From JAMCRM01 sp041685075 (GTDB lineage: Bacteria > Acidobacteriota > Terriglobia > Bryobacterales > Bryobacteraceae), in NCBI GenBank assembly GCA_041685075.1, contig JAWLGN010000039.1:1-26999 (forward strand): a DNA stretch of 26,999 nucleotides, given 5' to 3'. The position numbers and the translations under genes were made by a program. The notes beneath the pieces are model-generated. The model was not told the DNA's origin and searched no databases. It saw only the letters and a program-made list of their open reading frames with translations. Shown here piece by piece: positions 6,220 to 14,784 of the stretch (positions within the stretch are counted from its first letter, which is position 1; every line of letters begins with the position of its first letter).

Positions 6220-9200
6220 ATGAGCCTGACACGCAGGCAGTTTCTGGGAGCCGCCGGGGCCGGTGTGCTGGCTCCTCCGGCGGCCGGTTTCGCAGCCGGA
6301 GACTTGGCCGCGGCGCAGTTTGCCGATCCTCCCTTTGCATCGCGCCCTTCCACCTACTGGGTGTGGCTGAACGGCTTCACCGACGAAGAGCAGCTTCTCC
6401 ATGAGCTGGCCGAGTTGAAGAAGAACGGCGTGGGCGCGGCTTACATTCTCGAGTTTGGCCACTACGGCGGGCAAGTCCCGCCGGGGCCGGCGTACTTCGG
6501 GCCGGAGTCGGTCCGGACAATCGCGCGCGTGGCGCGGGAGGCGCAGCGGCTGGGCCTGGAGGTCGGTGTCACCAACGCCAGCAGTTGGAACTCCGGCGGC
6601 TCGTGGGTGACGCTCGATCACGCCAGCAAGGGGCTGTACTATTCCAGGCTGCAAGTGACGGGTCCCTCCCGCTTCTCCGGCGAATTGCCCATGCCGGAGG
6701 TGGAGCCCAACGCCCCGAAGAATCCCGATGGTTCGCCGGCGCTCTGGGCGCCGGTGGCGGTGGTGGCGGTGCCGGAGGCCGAGCGCGTTCCCGGCTTCGA
6801 TTTTCTAATCGATCTCGCGCCCGGCGCCCATACCATCGACCGGGTGGTCTTTCACAACGGCCGGCCCGAGTTCGCCGCCCGCGACTTCGCCGTCTACGCC
6901 TCGGCCACCGGCACCGATACGGCGGACTTTCGCGAGGTGGTGCGGGGCACGCTGCAGCGCGGACGCGGCGCCCAGACGTTCCGCTTCCCCGCCCTGCGGG
7001 CGCAGTACCTGCGGCTGCGCGTGCTCTCGGGTTATGGCCGGGACCGCATCGAGCTGAACGAGTTCGAAGGATACACGCCGGACGGCCGCAACGTGGTGAC
7101 CACCCGCACGCCTGTGGGTACCAAAATCACCGGCGGGTTGCTGCGCGCCACGGCCGAGGCGGGCCTGGACCGCCAGTGGCGCGCCGGCAACGTCTGCGAC
7201 GGCATTCTCGAGGACGGCGCGGGCAGTTGGGCCGTCGAAGGTCCCCCGCCGCCGCTGGTGCGCTGGCGTTCGGGCGTGATCGACCTCAGCGCCAAAGTGG
7301 ATCGCGAGGGACGGCTTACCTGGGACGTGCCAGAGGGCACCTGGACCATTCTGCGTTTCATCTGGGCCGCCAACGGCCAGCAACTCGTGCGGCCCAGCCC
7401 GAACTCCCGCGGGCTGATTATCGACCACTTCAGCGCTGCCGCGGCGCGCATGCACACCGGCCACATGCTGGAGCAGCTCCGCCGCGAACTGGGCAACCTG
7501 GGCGAGACCGCGCTCAAATATTTCTACGCCTGCAGCTACGAGGTGCGCGGGGCCATCTGGACGCCCGAGTTGCCCGCGGAGTTCCGCCGCCGCCGTGGCT
7601 ACGATCTTCTCCCCTTCCTCCCCGTGCTCGCCGGCGCCGTGGTGGAAAGCGAGGACGTCTCCGAACGCTTCCGCATCGACTACCGCCGCACCATCGCGGA
7701 CCTGTTCATCGACAATTTCTACCGCGCCAGCCGCGAAGTGGCCAACCGCTACGGCGTGAAGCTGGTGGCCGAAGCCGGCGGGCCGGGCCTGCCGCTGCAC
7801 AACGTGCCGGTGGACGCGCTCAAGGCCCAGGGGGCGCTCGATATCCCGCGGGGCGAGTTCTGGCACGGCGGCCGCATGTGGGTGGTGAAGGAGACCGCCG
7901 CCGCGTCCCACATCTACGGGCAGCGGCTGGTCCAGATGGAGGCCTTCACCAGTTGGGCCCATTGGCAGGACGGCCCCTTCGACCTCAAGCCCAGCGCCGA
8001 CCGCGCCTTCTGCGAGGGCATGAACCACGTGGTATGGCACACCATGCCGCACGTGCCGCGCCAGGCGGGCAAGCCCGGCTGGTCCTATCACGCCGGCACG
8101 CACCTCACGCCCAACGACACCTGGTGGCCCATGGCCCGGCCGTTCCTGGATTACCTGGCGCGCTGCTCCTACATGCTCCGCCAGGGATTGTTCGTCGGGG
8201 ACGTCTGCTACTACTACGGCGAGCGCGGCTGGAACTTCGTCTACGAGAAGCAGGTGGACCCCTCGCTGGGTCCCGGCTTCGATTACGACGTCACCAACTC
8301 CGACGTGATCCTCAACCGCATGTCGGTGACGGACGGCCGCATCGTTCTCCCCGACGGGCTGAGCTACGAGTTGCTCGTGCTCCCGAACCGGCCCGACATG
8401 GATCCCGAGATCCTGGAGAAGCTCGAACAGCTTGTGCGCGCGGGCGCCACCATCGCCGGACCCAAGCCCACCCGCGCTACCACCCTGCGGGACTACCCGC
8501 GAGCCGACGAGCGTGTGCGCACGCTGGCAGACCGGATGTGGGGCGACTGCAACGGCAAGGAGGTCCGCGAGGTCGCCTGCGGCAAGGGCAGGATCTATTG
8601 GAACGTGCCGCTGCGCGAGATCCTGCGCCGCCGCGGCGTGGGCCCGGACTTCACTTTTGACAGCCGCCGAGGCGAGGCCGATCTCGATTTCATTCACCGG
8701 CGCGACGGAGGTACCGATATTTACTTTGTCCGCAACCGCCGCAGCGAATGGGCTGAGGTGGACTGCGTATTCCGCGTGCGGGGCCGCTCTCCCGAACTCT
8801 TCGACCCGGTAAGCGGCGAGACCCGGCTCGTGCCGCTCTACCAGCGTGTGGAGGGAGGCACGCAAGTGGCCATGGCCCTGCCGCCCTCAGGCTCGGTATT
8901 CGTGGTCTTCCGCGCGCCTGAACCGGCGGTGCGCGCCGCGGGCCTGACATCGAATGGCGTACCCGTGGCCGTCAACACCATCGCGGAGAGCGCCGCCGCA
9001 GCGGAGGTATCGGCTGCCCCCGGCGGCGCCATCCGAATACTAACGTCCAGGCCCGGCCGGTACGCGCTGCGCGGCCGGGGGGAAGCGGCGGTTGCGCTGC
9101 CCGCACCGCGCGAACTCGCCGGAGTTTGGGAGGTGGCCTTCCCCGAAGGCTGGGGCGCGCCGCCTTCAAAGACCTTCGCCCGCCTCGTCTCCTGGACCGA

Positions 9201-9597
9201 GGACGACGATCCGGGCATCCGTTACTTCTCCGGTATCGCTACCTACCGCAAGACCTTTAAGCTTCCTCCGGAGATGATCGCCCGCGGCCTGCGCCTCTAT
9301 CTCGACCTGGGCGACGTGCGGGTGGTAGCCCGCGCCGCGCTGAACGGCAAGCCGCTGGGCATCGCCTGGGCCGCGCCTTTTCGCCTGGAGATCACCGCCG
9401 CGGCCAGAGCGGGCGCCAACCGCCTGGAAATCGAGGTCGCCAACACCTGGTCCAACCGCATCACCGGCGACCACAACACCACGGGAAAGAAATACACCAA
9501 CACCAACCTCCCCTGGAAGAAGGATACGCCGCTGCTCGCATCCGGGCTGCTGGGTCCTGTACGGATCGTGGCGGTCAGGGAAATGGAGATCGCCTGA
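6220..9597 (+). CDS. Tat-exported GH106-type glycoside hydrolase (alpha-L-rhamnosidase-like)
   Basis: This 1125-residue enzyme begins with a twin-arginine signal (TRRQFLGAAGAG). The catalytic region opens with RPSTYWVWLNGF, a short helix-rich segment and GVGAAYILEFG, the usual N-terminal signature of GH106 rhamnosidases. Further family hallmarks are YFYACSYEVRG followed by WTPELPAEFRRRRGYDLLPFLPVL near residues 430-470, and the EAGGPG and QMEAFTSW segments. The last 180 residues look like a beta-sandwich carbohydrate-binding fold ending in LPWKKDTPLLASGLLGPVRI. GH106 enzymes cut terminal alpha-L-rhamnose from pectin side chains and plant glycosides. The length is typical of the family. AAAAAGG upstream serves as a weak ribosome site. 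The stop TGA is followed immediately by the ATG of the isomerase-like gene, so the operon structure is strong. Exact substrate is not proven. Confidence 0.85.
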   Translation: MSLTRRQFLGAAGAGVLAPPAAGFAAGDLAAAQFADPPFASRPSTYWVWLNGFTDEEQLLHELAELKKNGVGAAYILEFGHYGGQVPPGPAYFGPESVRTIARVAREAQRLGLEVGVTNASSWNSGGSWVTLDHASKGLYYSRLQVTGPSRFSGELPMPEVEPNAPKNPDGSPALWAPVAVVAVPEAERVPGFDFLIDLAPGAHTIDRVVFHNGRPEFAARDFAVYASATGTDTADFREVVRGTLQRGRGAQTFRFPALRAQYLRLRVLSGYGRDRIELNEFEGYTPDGRNVVTTRTPVGTKITGGLLRATAEAGLDRQWRAGNVCDGILEDGAGSWAVEGPPPPLVRWRSGVIDLSAKVDREGRLTWDVPEGTWTILRFIWAANGQQLVRPSPNSRGLIIDHFSAAAARMHTGHMLEQLRRELGNLGETALKYFYACSYEVRGAIWTPELPAEFRRRRGYDLLPFLPVLAGAVVESEDVSERFRIDYRRTIADLFIDNFYRASREVANRYGVKLVAEAGGPGLPLHNVPVDALKAQGALDIPRGEFWHGGRMWVVKETAAASHIYGQRLVQMEAFTSWAHWQDGPFDLKPSADRAFCEGMNHVVWHTMPHVPRQAGKPGWSYHAGTHLTPNDTWWPMARPFLDYLARCSYMLRQGLFVGDVCYYYGERGWNFVYEKQVDPSLGPGFDYDVTNSDVILNRMSVTDGRIVLPDGLSYELLVLPNRPDMDPEILEKLEQLVRAGATIAGPKPTRATTLRDYPRADERVRTLADRMWGDCNGKEVREVACGKGRIYWNVPLREILRRRGVGPDFTFDSRRGEADLDFIHRRDGGTDIYFVRNRRSEWAEVDCVFRVRGRSPELFDPVSGETRLVPLYQRVEGGTQVAMALPPSGSVFVVFRAPEPAVRAAGLTSNGVPVAVNTIAESAAAAEVSAAPGGAIRILTSRPGRYALRGRGEAAVALPAPRELAGVWEVAFPEGWGAPPSKTFARLVSWTEDDDPGIRYFSGIATYRKTFKLPPEMIARGLRLYLDLGDVRVVARAALNGKPLGIAWAAPFRLEITAAARAGANRLEIEVANTWSNRITGDHNTTGKKYTNTNLPWKKDTPLLASGLLGPVRIVAVREMEIA

Positions 9598-11049
9598 ATG
9601 GAACTACTCACCCGCCATCGTGCCGGCACCGCGAAAGTAGGTATCTTCAACGTCGGCTTTCACCGCTACTGGCCCCAGTTTCCAGGGCTCCGCGAGCGCC
9701 TGGACCGCTATCGCGAAATCTTCGAAGAGCGCGTGCGCGGCTTCGGCGTGGAGGTGGTCTCCGCCGGACTGGTGGACACGGTCGAAAGCGGACGTCGCGC
9801 CGGCGACTTCTTCGCGGCCGAACGCGTGGACCTGATCGTCTGCTTCATCACCACCTACGTGCAGTCCGCCTTTGTTCTGCCGGTGGCGCAGCGCGGCGGC
9901 GCCCACATGATCCTGGTGGGACTCCAGCCGACCCCCGGAATGGATCCCGCCACCGCCACTACCGCCGAGCAACTGGCGCACGACAACAGCACCTCGATGC
10001 CGGAGATCGCCTACGCGTTGAAGCGCGCCGGCTACAGCACCAACGTCGTGTTCGGCATGCTGGACAACGACGAGCGCGCCTGGGGCAAGGTGCGGGACTG
10101 GATGCTGGCCGCGCGCGCCGCTCACGCCCTGCGCAACGCCCGTATCGGCCTACTGGGGCATTTTTTCGAGGGCATGCTCGACATGAACACCGATCCCACG
10201 GCGCTCGACGCGGCCTTCGGCCTGCACGTCGACATGATCGAGATGTGCGACCTGAAGAAGCGCGTGGACCAGGCCACCGCCGGTGAAGTGGAGGAGATGC
10301 GAAACCGCATCCGCGACTTCTTCTGCTTCCCGCCGCCGGGCGCCGATAGGATTGCGGGCCCCGTGACGGCCGAGGCGCTCGAGTGGTCCGCCCGGGTGGG
10401 GGTCGGGCTGGAGCGCCTGGCCGCCGATTTCGGCCTCCACGGCCTGGCGCACTACTACCGCGGCGTGGACGGCAACGAGTACGAGAACCTGATCTCCGGC
10501 ATCATCGTGGGCGCCTCCATGCTCACCGCCGAAGGCATCCCCGTGGCCGGCGAAGGGGATCTGAAAAACTGCGTCGCCATGATGGCCATGGACCGCATGG
10601 ATGCGGGCGGCTCCTTCTCCGAACTGCACCCGGCCAATTTCGACGAGGACTACGTCTTCGTGGGGCATGACGGCCCCGGCCACATCGCCATCAGCAACGA
10701 GAAGCCGGCGCTGCGCGGCCTGAGCCTCTACCACGGCAAGTTCGGCCGCGGCGTCTCCATAGAATTCAAGGTGAAGAACGGACCCATCACCATCGCGGGC
10801 CTCACGGTAGGCGCCGACAACCGCTTCCGCTGGGTGCTGGCCGAGGGAGAAAGCGTACCCGGTGCCATTCCCGCCACGGGCAACACCAACACGCGCTGCC
10901 GCTTCAAACCCGACATGCCCACCTTCCTGGAGCGCTGGAGCGAGGCCGGGCCCACGCACCACTTTGCGCTCGGCATCGGGCGCCGCATCGCGAGCTTCCG
11001 GATGCTGGGGCAGTTGTTCGGGCAGCCCGTGGACGTCGTGGCGCAATGA
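9598..11049 (+). CDS. L-arabinose/L-fucose isomerase family protein
   Basis: This 483-residue protein has the two-domain layout of the AraA/FucI ketol-isomerase superfamily. Candidate metal and acid-base residues can be placed by eye: E319 (VAGEGD), E342 (FSELHP), H357 or H362 (GHDGPGH) and H454 or H455 (THHFALGIG). They correspond in order to the two Glu and two His ligands of AraA. Overall similarity to classical AraA seems modest, so I do not assign that symbol. In this operon the protein most plausibly converts the sugar freed by the GH106 enzyme (rhamnose, fucose or arabinose) to its ketose, but the substrate is inferred from context only. It has no signal peptide and should be cytoplasmic. 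It overlaps the MFS gene by four bases (ATGA). Confidence 0.78.
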   Translation: MELLTRHRAGTAKVGIFNVGFHRYWPQFPGLRERLDRYREIFEERVRGFGVEVVSAGLVDTVESGRRAGDFFAAERVDLIVCFITTYVQSAFVLPVAQRGGAHMILVGLQPTPGMDPATATTAEQLAHDNSTSMPEIAYALKRAGYSTNVVFGMLDNDERAWGKVRDWMLAARAAHALRNARIGLLGHFFEGMLDMNTDPTALDAAFGLHVDMIEMCDLKKRVDQATAGEVEEMRNRIRDFFCFPPPGADRIAGPVTAEALEWSARVGVGLERLAADFGLHGLAHYYRGVDGNEYENLISGIIVGASMLTAEGIPVAGEGDLKNCVAMMAMDRMDAGGSFSELHPANFDEDYVFVGHDGPGHIAISNEKPALRGLSLYHGKFGRGVSIEFKVKNGPITIAGLTVGADNRFRWVLAEGESVPGAIPATGNTNTRCRFKPDMPTFLERWSEAGPTHHFALGIGRRIASFRMLGQLFGQPVDVVAQ

Positions 11050-12260
11050 AGCCGCCCGGCCGCATTCACTGGGTGCTGTGCTGGCTGCTGTTCATCGCCA
11101 CGGCGCTCAGTTTCCTGGACCGGCAGGTGCTGTCGGTCCTGGCCCCTACCCTGACCGCCGAGTTCGGCATGAGCAACACGGCGTACTCCCGGGTGGTGTT
11201 CGCTTTCGTGTTGAGCTACACCGTCATGTTCACGGTGGGGGGCCGCCTGATGGACCGGCTGGGAACGCGCGTGGGGATGGCGCTGGCGGTGGGGGTGTGG
11301 TCGCTCGCCAGCGGCGCCCACGCCATCGTCGCCGGCGCCGTGGGGTTGGGAGTGGCGCGCTTTTTCCTGGGCTTCGGCGAGGGCGCCTGCTTCCCCGCCG
11401 CCACCAAGGGCGCGGTGGAATGGTTTCCGCTGGAGAAGCGCGTGCTGGCCATAGGGATCGCCAATGGCGGCTCGGCTTTCGGTGCGGTGATCGCGCCGCC
11501 GCTGACCGCGTGGCTGGCCGCCGCGTTCGAATGGCGCGGCGCCTTCGTCGCCACGGGACTCTTGGGGGCCCTGTGGCTGGTGGCTTGGCTCACCGCCTTC
11601 CGCTTCGCTCCACCGGAACTCGGGCGTCCGGCCGGGCGTGCGCAACAGGTGCCCTTCAGCCACCTTCTGGGCGACCGCAAAGTGCGGCGCATTCTGCTGG
11701 CGCGTTTCCTCTTCGACCCGGTCTTCTACTTCTACATGTTCTGGATCCCGCAGTACCTCTCGCGGGAACGGCACTTTTCGCTGGAGGAGATCGGCGCGTA
11801 CTACTGGATTCCTTTCCTGGTGCTGGGGATCAGCAACATCGGCGGCGGCCGGCTGTCGGACGCGCTGGTTCGCCGGGGCTGGACGCCGCGGCGCGCCCGC
11901 GCCACCCTGCTGGTGATCTCGGCCCTCATGACGCCGGTTTCGTGGCTGGCCTCGGCGGCGCCCACCGCGGGCTGGGCCATCGCCCTGATGTCCGGCCTGA
12001 TGTTCGCCCACGGCATCTGGATCGCCAACTTTCTCGGGCTGTTGAGCGACCTGTTTCCCTCCCGGGCCATCGCCACGGTCACCGGGCTGTCGGGCACGGC
12101 GGGGGGCATCGGGGGCATGCTCTCCAGCCTGGTTGTGGGGCCGGTGGTGGACCACTTCTCCTTCACACCGGCCTTCGCGGTCTCCGGAGTACTCTACCCG
12201 ATGGCGGCGGTCATCATCCTGCTCGGCACCCGGGGCGCGAGCGCCGCGCCGCGGCAGTGA
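11046..12260 (+). CDS. MFS transporter, probably of the anion:cation symporter (hexuronate/sugar acid) type
   Basis: This 404-residue membrane protein has about twelve hydrophobic segments. The first helix contains ALSFLDRQVLSVLAPTLTAEFG, and the second-third loop has GGRLMDRLGTRVGM, the MFS signature. FLGFGEGACFPAATKGAVEWFP near residue 110 matches the ACS branch that includes ExuT, GarP and related sugar-acid transporters. It shares a four-base start/stop overlap with the isomerase-like gene, so translational coupling is likely and the substrate is probably the sugar handled by the operon. The stop is only three bases from the stop of the convergent DoxX gene. No terminator was found between them. 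Confidence 0.87.
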   Translation: MKPPGRIHWVLCWLLFIATALSFLDRQVLSVLAPTLTAEFGMSNTAYSRVVFAFVLSYTVMFTVGGRLMDRLGTRVGMALAVGVWSLASGAHAIVAGAVGLGVARFFLGFGEGACFPAATKGAVEWFPLEKRVLAIGIANGGSAFGAVIAPPLTAWLAAAFEWRGAFVATGLLGALWLVAWLTAFRFAPPELGRPAGRAQQVPFSHLLGDRKVRRILLARFLFDPVFYFYMFWIPQYLSRERHFSLEEIGAYYWIPFLVLGISNIGGGRLSDALVRRGWTPRRARATLLVISALMTPVSWLASAAPTAGWAIALMSGLMFAHGIWIANFLGLLSDLFPSRAIATVTGLSGTAGGIGGMLSSLVVGPVVDHFSFTPAFAVSGVLYPMAAVIILLGTRGASAAPRQ

Positions 12261-12263
12261 CCG

Positions 12264-13766
12264 TCAGGCCCGCCACTCGCGCGAGCGCACCAGCGGCCCG
12301 TCCAGCGCCGCCAGCGCCAGGTTGACGTTCTCCACCACCTGGAAATCGTACATCCCCACGCAGATGATATCGGCGCCGTTCTCGAAGGCGTAGCGGAAGG
12401 CCACCTTGGGGTGGATGGCGCCGGCGGCCAGCACCTTGAAGGCAATCCACGGTTCCGGGCGCTCGCGCATGTAGGCCACCACCGCATCGGGCTCTTCGCA
12501 CCAGTTGTTGTCCCTCGGATTGACGCCGGGAGCTTCTTCCGGCCGCGCCGACCAGTAGTCCAGCCGGTGCAGCGTCTTGACCCAGTAGTCCGGCCGCAGC
12601 CCCGCCTCGACGCAGGCACGCACGGTGTCCAGCCGGTGCGCGCCGATCCCCGCGGGAACTCCCATCTTGCGGATGCCCTCCATCCATTCGCCGAGCTGGT
12701 CCACCCGGCCGTCCCGCACCGCCCGGTCGGCGACGCCGCCGTGAATGAAGCAGGACACCGCGCCGTGGTCCACGGACTTGCGAACCAGCGGCATGGGGTC
12801 GTTGCCGCCGCAGTTGGTGATGAACTGCATGCGCCCGCCGCGCCGGTGGTAGCCGCTCATGATTTCCGAGAGGATGGGATTCACCACGATGGTGTTGATG
12901 CCGCAGCGCTCCCCCATGTACATGGTTTCCCGGATCTTGTCGCGGGTATGATAGGCCTTCACCAGGGTATCGACGTAGAGCAGATCGCGCGCGTGGGCGA
13001 AGCCCGCCATCAGGTTGCCGCCCATGATCATGCGGGTCACTTTGATGTCGCCGATGGTGGCGTAAGGCAGCACGCCCTTCACCTCGGAGACGCTGGCGAG
13101 CCGGAAAGTGCCGGTGGCGCCGGCGGGAAATGCGCCGGGCCGCTGCGTAACGGGAGCCGTCTTCGCCGGCATGGCGTCGAAACTCGTCCACCCGTGCTTC
13201 TTCAGCACCGCCAGGACAAAGGCGCCCAGCACCGGCGCGCCCACCAGTTCCGCAATCCACTGCCGGCGCGGGATGGGGCCGATCTCGACGGGTTCCGCCC
13301 GCCGGCGCAGGCGTCGCCAGGGGAAGCCGGGAGTGGGGATGAGCGCTACCGTCGCCAGCGCGCACAGCTCCACCAGGTTCTTGTTCACCAGCAGGTAGGC
13401 GCCTTCGTTGGGGCCGGTATAAGGCGCCCACAACGGCGGCTGCGCCAGGTAATAGAGCGCCAGCAATGCCACCCCGGCCCAGGCTGCGAACCGGACCCAG
13501 ACGCCCAGCACGAGCGCCAGGCCAATCAGCGTGAGTCCCCACGCATTCAACACGTCGATGACCGCCACTGCCGCAGTGCTCGACGCCATCCAGCCGAACA
13601 GGCCCGCCAGCGGCCCCGTGGCCGACTCTAAGTAACCCGCCGCCGTCCAGCCCGGATCCACCACCTTGATCCAGCCTTCATAGAGAAAATGCCAGCCAAT
13701 CGCCAGGCGCACTATCACCAGCGGCAGCGCCAACCGCGCCGCCGCGGCCGATTTGGTATCACCCAC
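12264..13766 (-). CDS. DoxX-like membrane domain fused to a TIM-barrel (aldo/keto-reductase-like) domain
   Basis: This 500-residue protein joins two unrelated parts. Residues 10-148 are a four-helix DoxX-type membrane domain (RLAIGWHFLYEGWIKV at 20-35, NKNLVELCALATVALI near 128-143). Residues 168-188 form a further hydrophobic helix preceded by PRRQW. Residues 230-495 form a soluble alpha/beta barrel with the blocks TRMIMGGNLMAGFAHARDLLYVD, MGERCGINTIVVNP, QFITNCGGNDP, GIGAHRLDTVRACVEAG, FKVLAAGAIHP and GADIICVGMYDFQVVENV. Barrels of this sort occur as separate exported or cytoplasmic proteins of unknown function. The start codon is GTG at 13766, preceded by GGAG at proper distance. If the helix orientation follows the charges, the barrel could face either side, so location is unresolved. 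Function is not known. Confidence 0.72.
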   Translation of the reverse strand: MGDTKSAAAARLALPLVIVRLAIGWHFLYEGWIKVVDPGWTAAGYLESATGPLAGLFGWMASSTAAVAVIDVLNAWGLTLIGLALVLGVWVRFAAWAGVALLALYYLAQPPLWAPYTGPNEGAYLLVNKNLVELCALATVALIPTPGFPWRRLRRRAEPVEIGPIPRRQWIAELVGAPVLGAFVLAVLKKHGWTSFDAMPAKTAPVTQRPGAFPAGATGTFRLASVSEVKGVLPYATIGDIKVTRMIMGGNLMAGFAHARDLLYVDTLVKAYHTRDKIRETMYMGERCGINTIVVNPILSEIMSGYHRRGGRMQFITNCGGNDPMPLVRKSVDHGAVSCFIHGGVADRAVRDGRVDQLGEWMEGIRKMGVPAGIGAHRLDTVRACVEAGLRPDYWVKTLHRLDYWSARPEEAPGVNPRDNNWCEEPDAVVAYMRERPEPWIAFKVLAAGAIHPKVAFRYAFENGADIICVGMYDFQVVENVNLALAALDGPLVRSREWRA

Positions 13767-13924
13767 GACTCTGCTCCTTTGTCCGCACCCGTTACCTACA
13801 AGCGCACGTTAAGGGTTCACCGCCACTCTTCGAGTGCATGTATTTTAGCAAAGGATTTTCCCATCGAGAATTCCGCAATCGAACGAGCGCGGCTGGCTGA
13901 TTCGGCCGGTTGCGCGCGGCCGCT

Positions 13925-14212
13925 TCACACAACCTGGCTGAGGACGACCACGGTCGCCAGCAGAGCGAACGAGGAGATCCAGCCGCCGAGCGCGAATCCG
14001 TAGCTTTCGCGATCGCAGGGGATGGCATCCCGCCTGTGGCCGCCGGCGAGACGCAGTTGAATCGCGCGAACGGCGCAGAACAACGTCCAGGTGCCTTGCA
14101 GCGCTAGAATCAGAAAAAACGTGAAGCGGTAGTCGCCCCAGATGCCTGCCGCAAGCGCCGTGGCATAAGCGACCAGTGAAACCGCCGCCGCCTTCAAAAA
14201 GCTCGTCCGCAT
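13925..14212 (-). CDS. Small membrane protein of unknown function
   Basis: This 95-residue protein has three or four hydrophobic stretches: residues 4-23 (FLKAAAVSLVAYATALAAG), 30-50 (FTFFLILALQGTWTLFCAV) and 75-94 (ALGGWISSFALLATVVVLSQ). Between the second and third lies a basic loop with RLAGGHRRDAIPCDRES. I do not recognise the family. The ATG at 14212 was preferred because GGAGGCGG precedes it, while the open frame continues upstream without such a site. It lies 158 bases upstream of the DoxX fusion gene on the same strand. That gap contains a short hairpin (CACTC-TTC-GAGTG, 13824-13836) and no gene. Confidence 0.55.
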   Translation of the reverse strand: MRTSFLKAAAVSLVAYATALAAGIWGDYRFTFFLILALQGTWTLFCAVRAIQLRLAGGHRRDAIPCDRESYGFALGGWISSFALLATVVVLSQVV

Positions 14213-14425
14213 GGGCCGCCTCCAACTGCACGTTGACAGGTTCGGAAAACGAAAGCAACGGCCCCCCTGCGTTTCCCCGCCCGGCCGATTTCGTGCACGG
14301 CGGTGGTTTTCGGCCATCGCCTTCGCGGCCCCGGCAGCGCTAACTGGCTGAAGAATCTATACCTGTGCTTTGGCTGGGTAAATGCTTGTTTACGTACGAC
14401 GGCAGTGAAAGGAAAGGAGCACGAC

Positions 14426-14737
14426 ATGAAGGCCAGAATCATTCTTCCGATGCTGTTGCTGGCTGCGGCCCCGATGCTGGCCCAGGTCTCCATCGGGATT
14501 CACGTAGGTGGTCATCGGCACTATCCGCCGCCACCGCCGCCTCCGGTCTACGTCTACAGGCCGCCGTGCCCCGGGCCGGGATACGTCTGGATCGCCGGTT
14601 ACTGGCACCGTGTGGGGCCGCGCTACGTCTGGCGCCGAGGTTACTGGGTTGCACCTCGCCACAAGCACTGGAAACGGCACCATCACCGCCCGCCGGTGAA
14701 GCACTACAGGCACAAGGACCGCGGCCGCCGGCGTTAG
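14426..14737 (+). CDS. Secreted WXXGXW-repeat protein
   Basis: This 103-residue protein has a signal peptide (residues 1-19, ending PMLAQ), a run of seven prolines around residues 33-39, and two WXXGXW repeats, WIAGYW and WRRGYW, spaced by HRVGPRYV. The C-terminal third is very basic and rich in His and Arg. This is the WXXGXW (YXWGXW-like) family of small periplasmic proteins; no biochemical role is established, although metal or cell-wall binding is suggested by composition. AAAGGAG precedes the ATG. The 213-base gap upstream, shared with the divergent small membrane gene, contains a dyad GTAAA-N6-TTTAC at 14378-14393 but no clear promoter. The methyltransferase-like gene follows after 47 bases. 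Confidence 0.75.
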   Translation: MKARIILPMLLLAAAPMLAQVSIGIHVGGHRHYPPPPPPPVYVYRPPCPGPGYVWIAGYWHRVGPRYVWRRGYWVAPRHKHWKRHHHRPPVKHYRHKDRGRRR

Positions 14738-14784
14738 TGCCCATCCCCGCGCCGCCTGCCATAATCGTTCAGGAGGTCCGGATC

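Noticed and set aside
6805..8865. Long minus-strand frame opposite the GH106 gene
   Set aside because: Composition is that of an antisense shadow, and the sense frame is a full-length recognisable hydrolase.
13824..13836. Terminator downstream of the small membrane gene
   Set aside because: The stem has only five pairs, and in the relevant orientation no T-run follows.
14233..14238. Perfect TTGACA as a -35 box in the small-membrane/WXXGXW gap
   Set aside because: No -10-like hexamer occurs at 15-19 bases on the proper side; probably chance.
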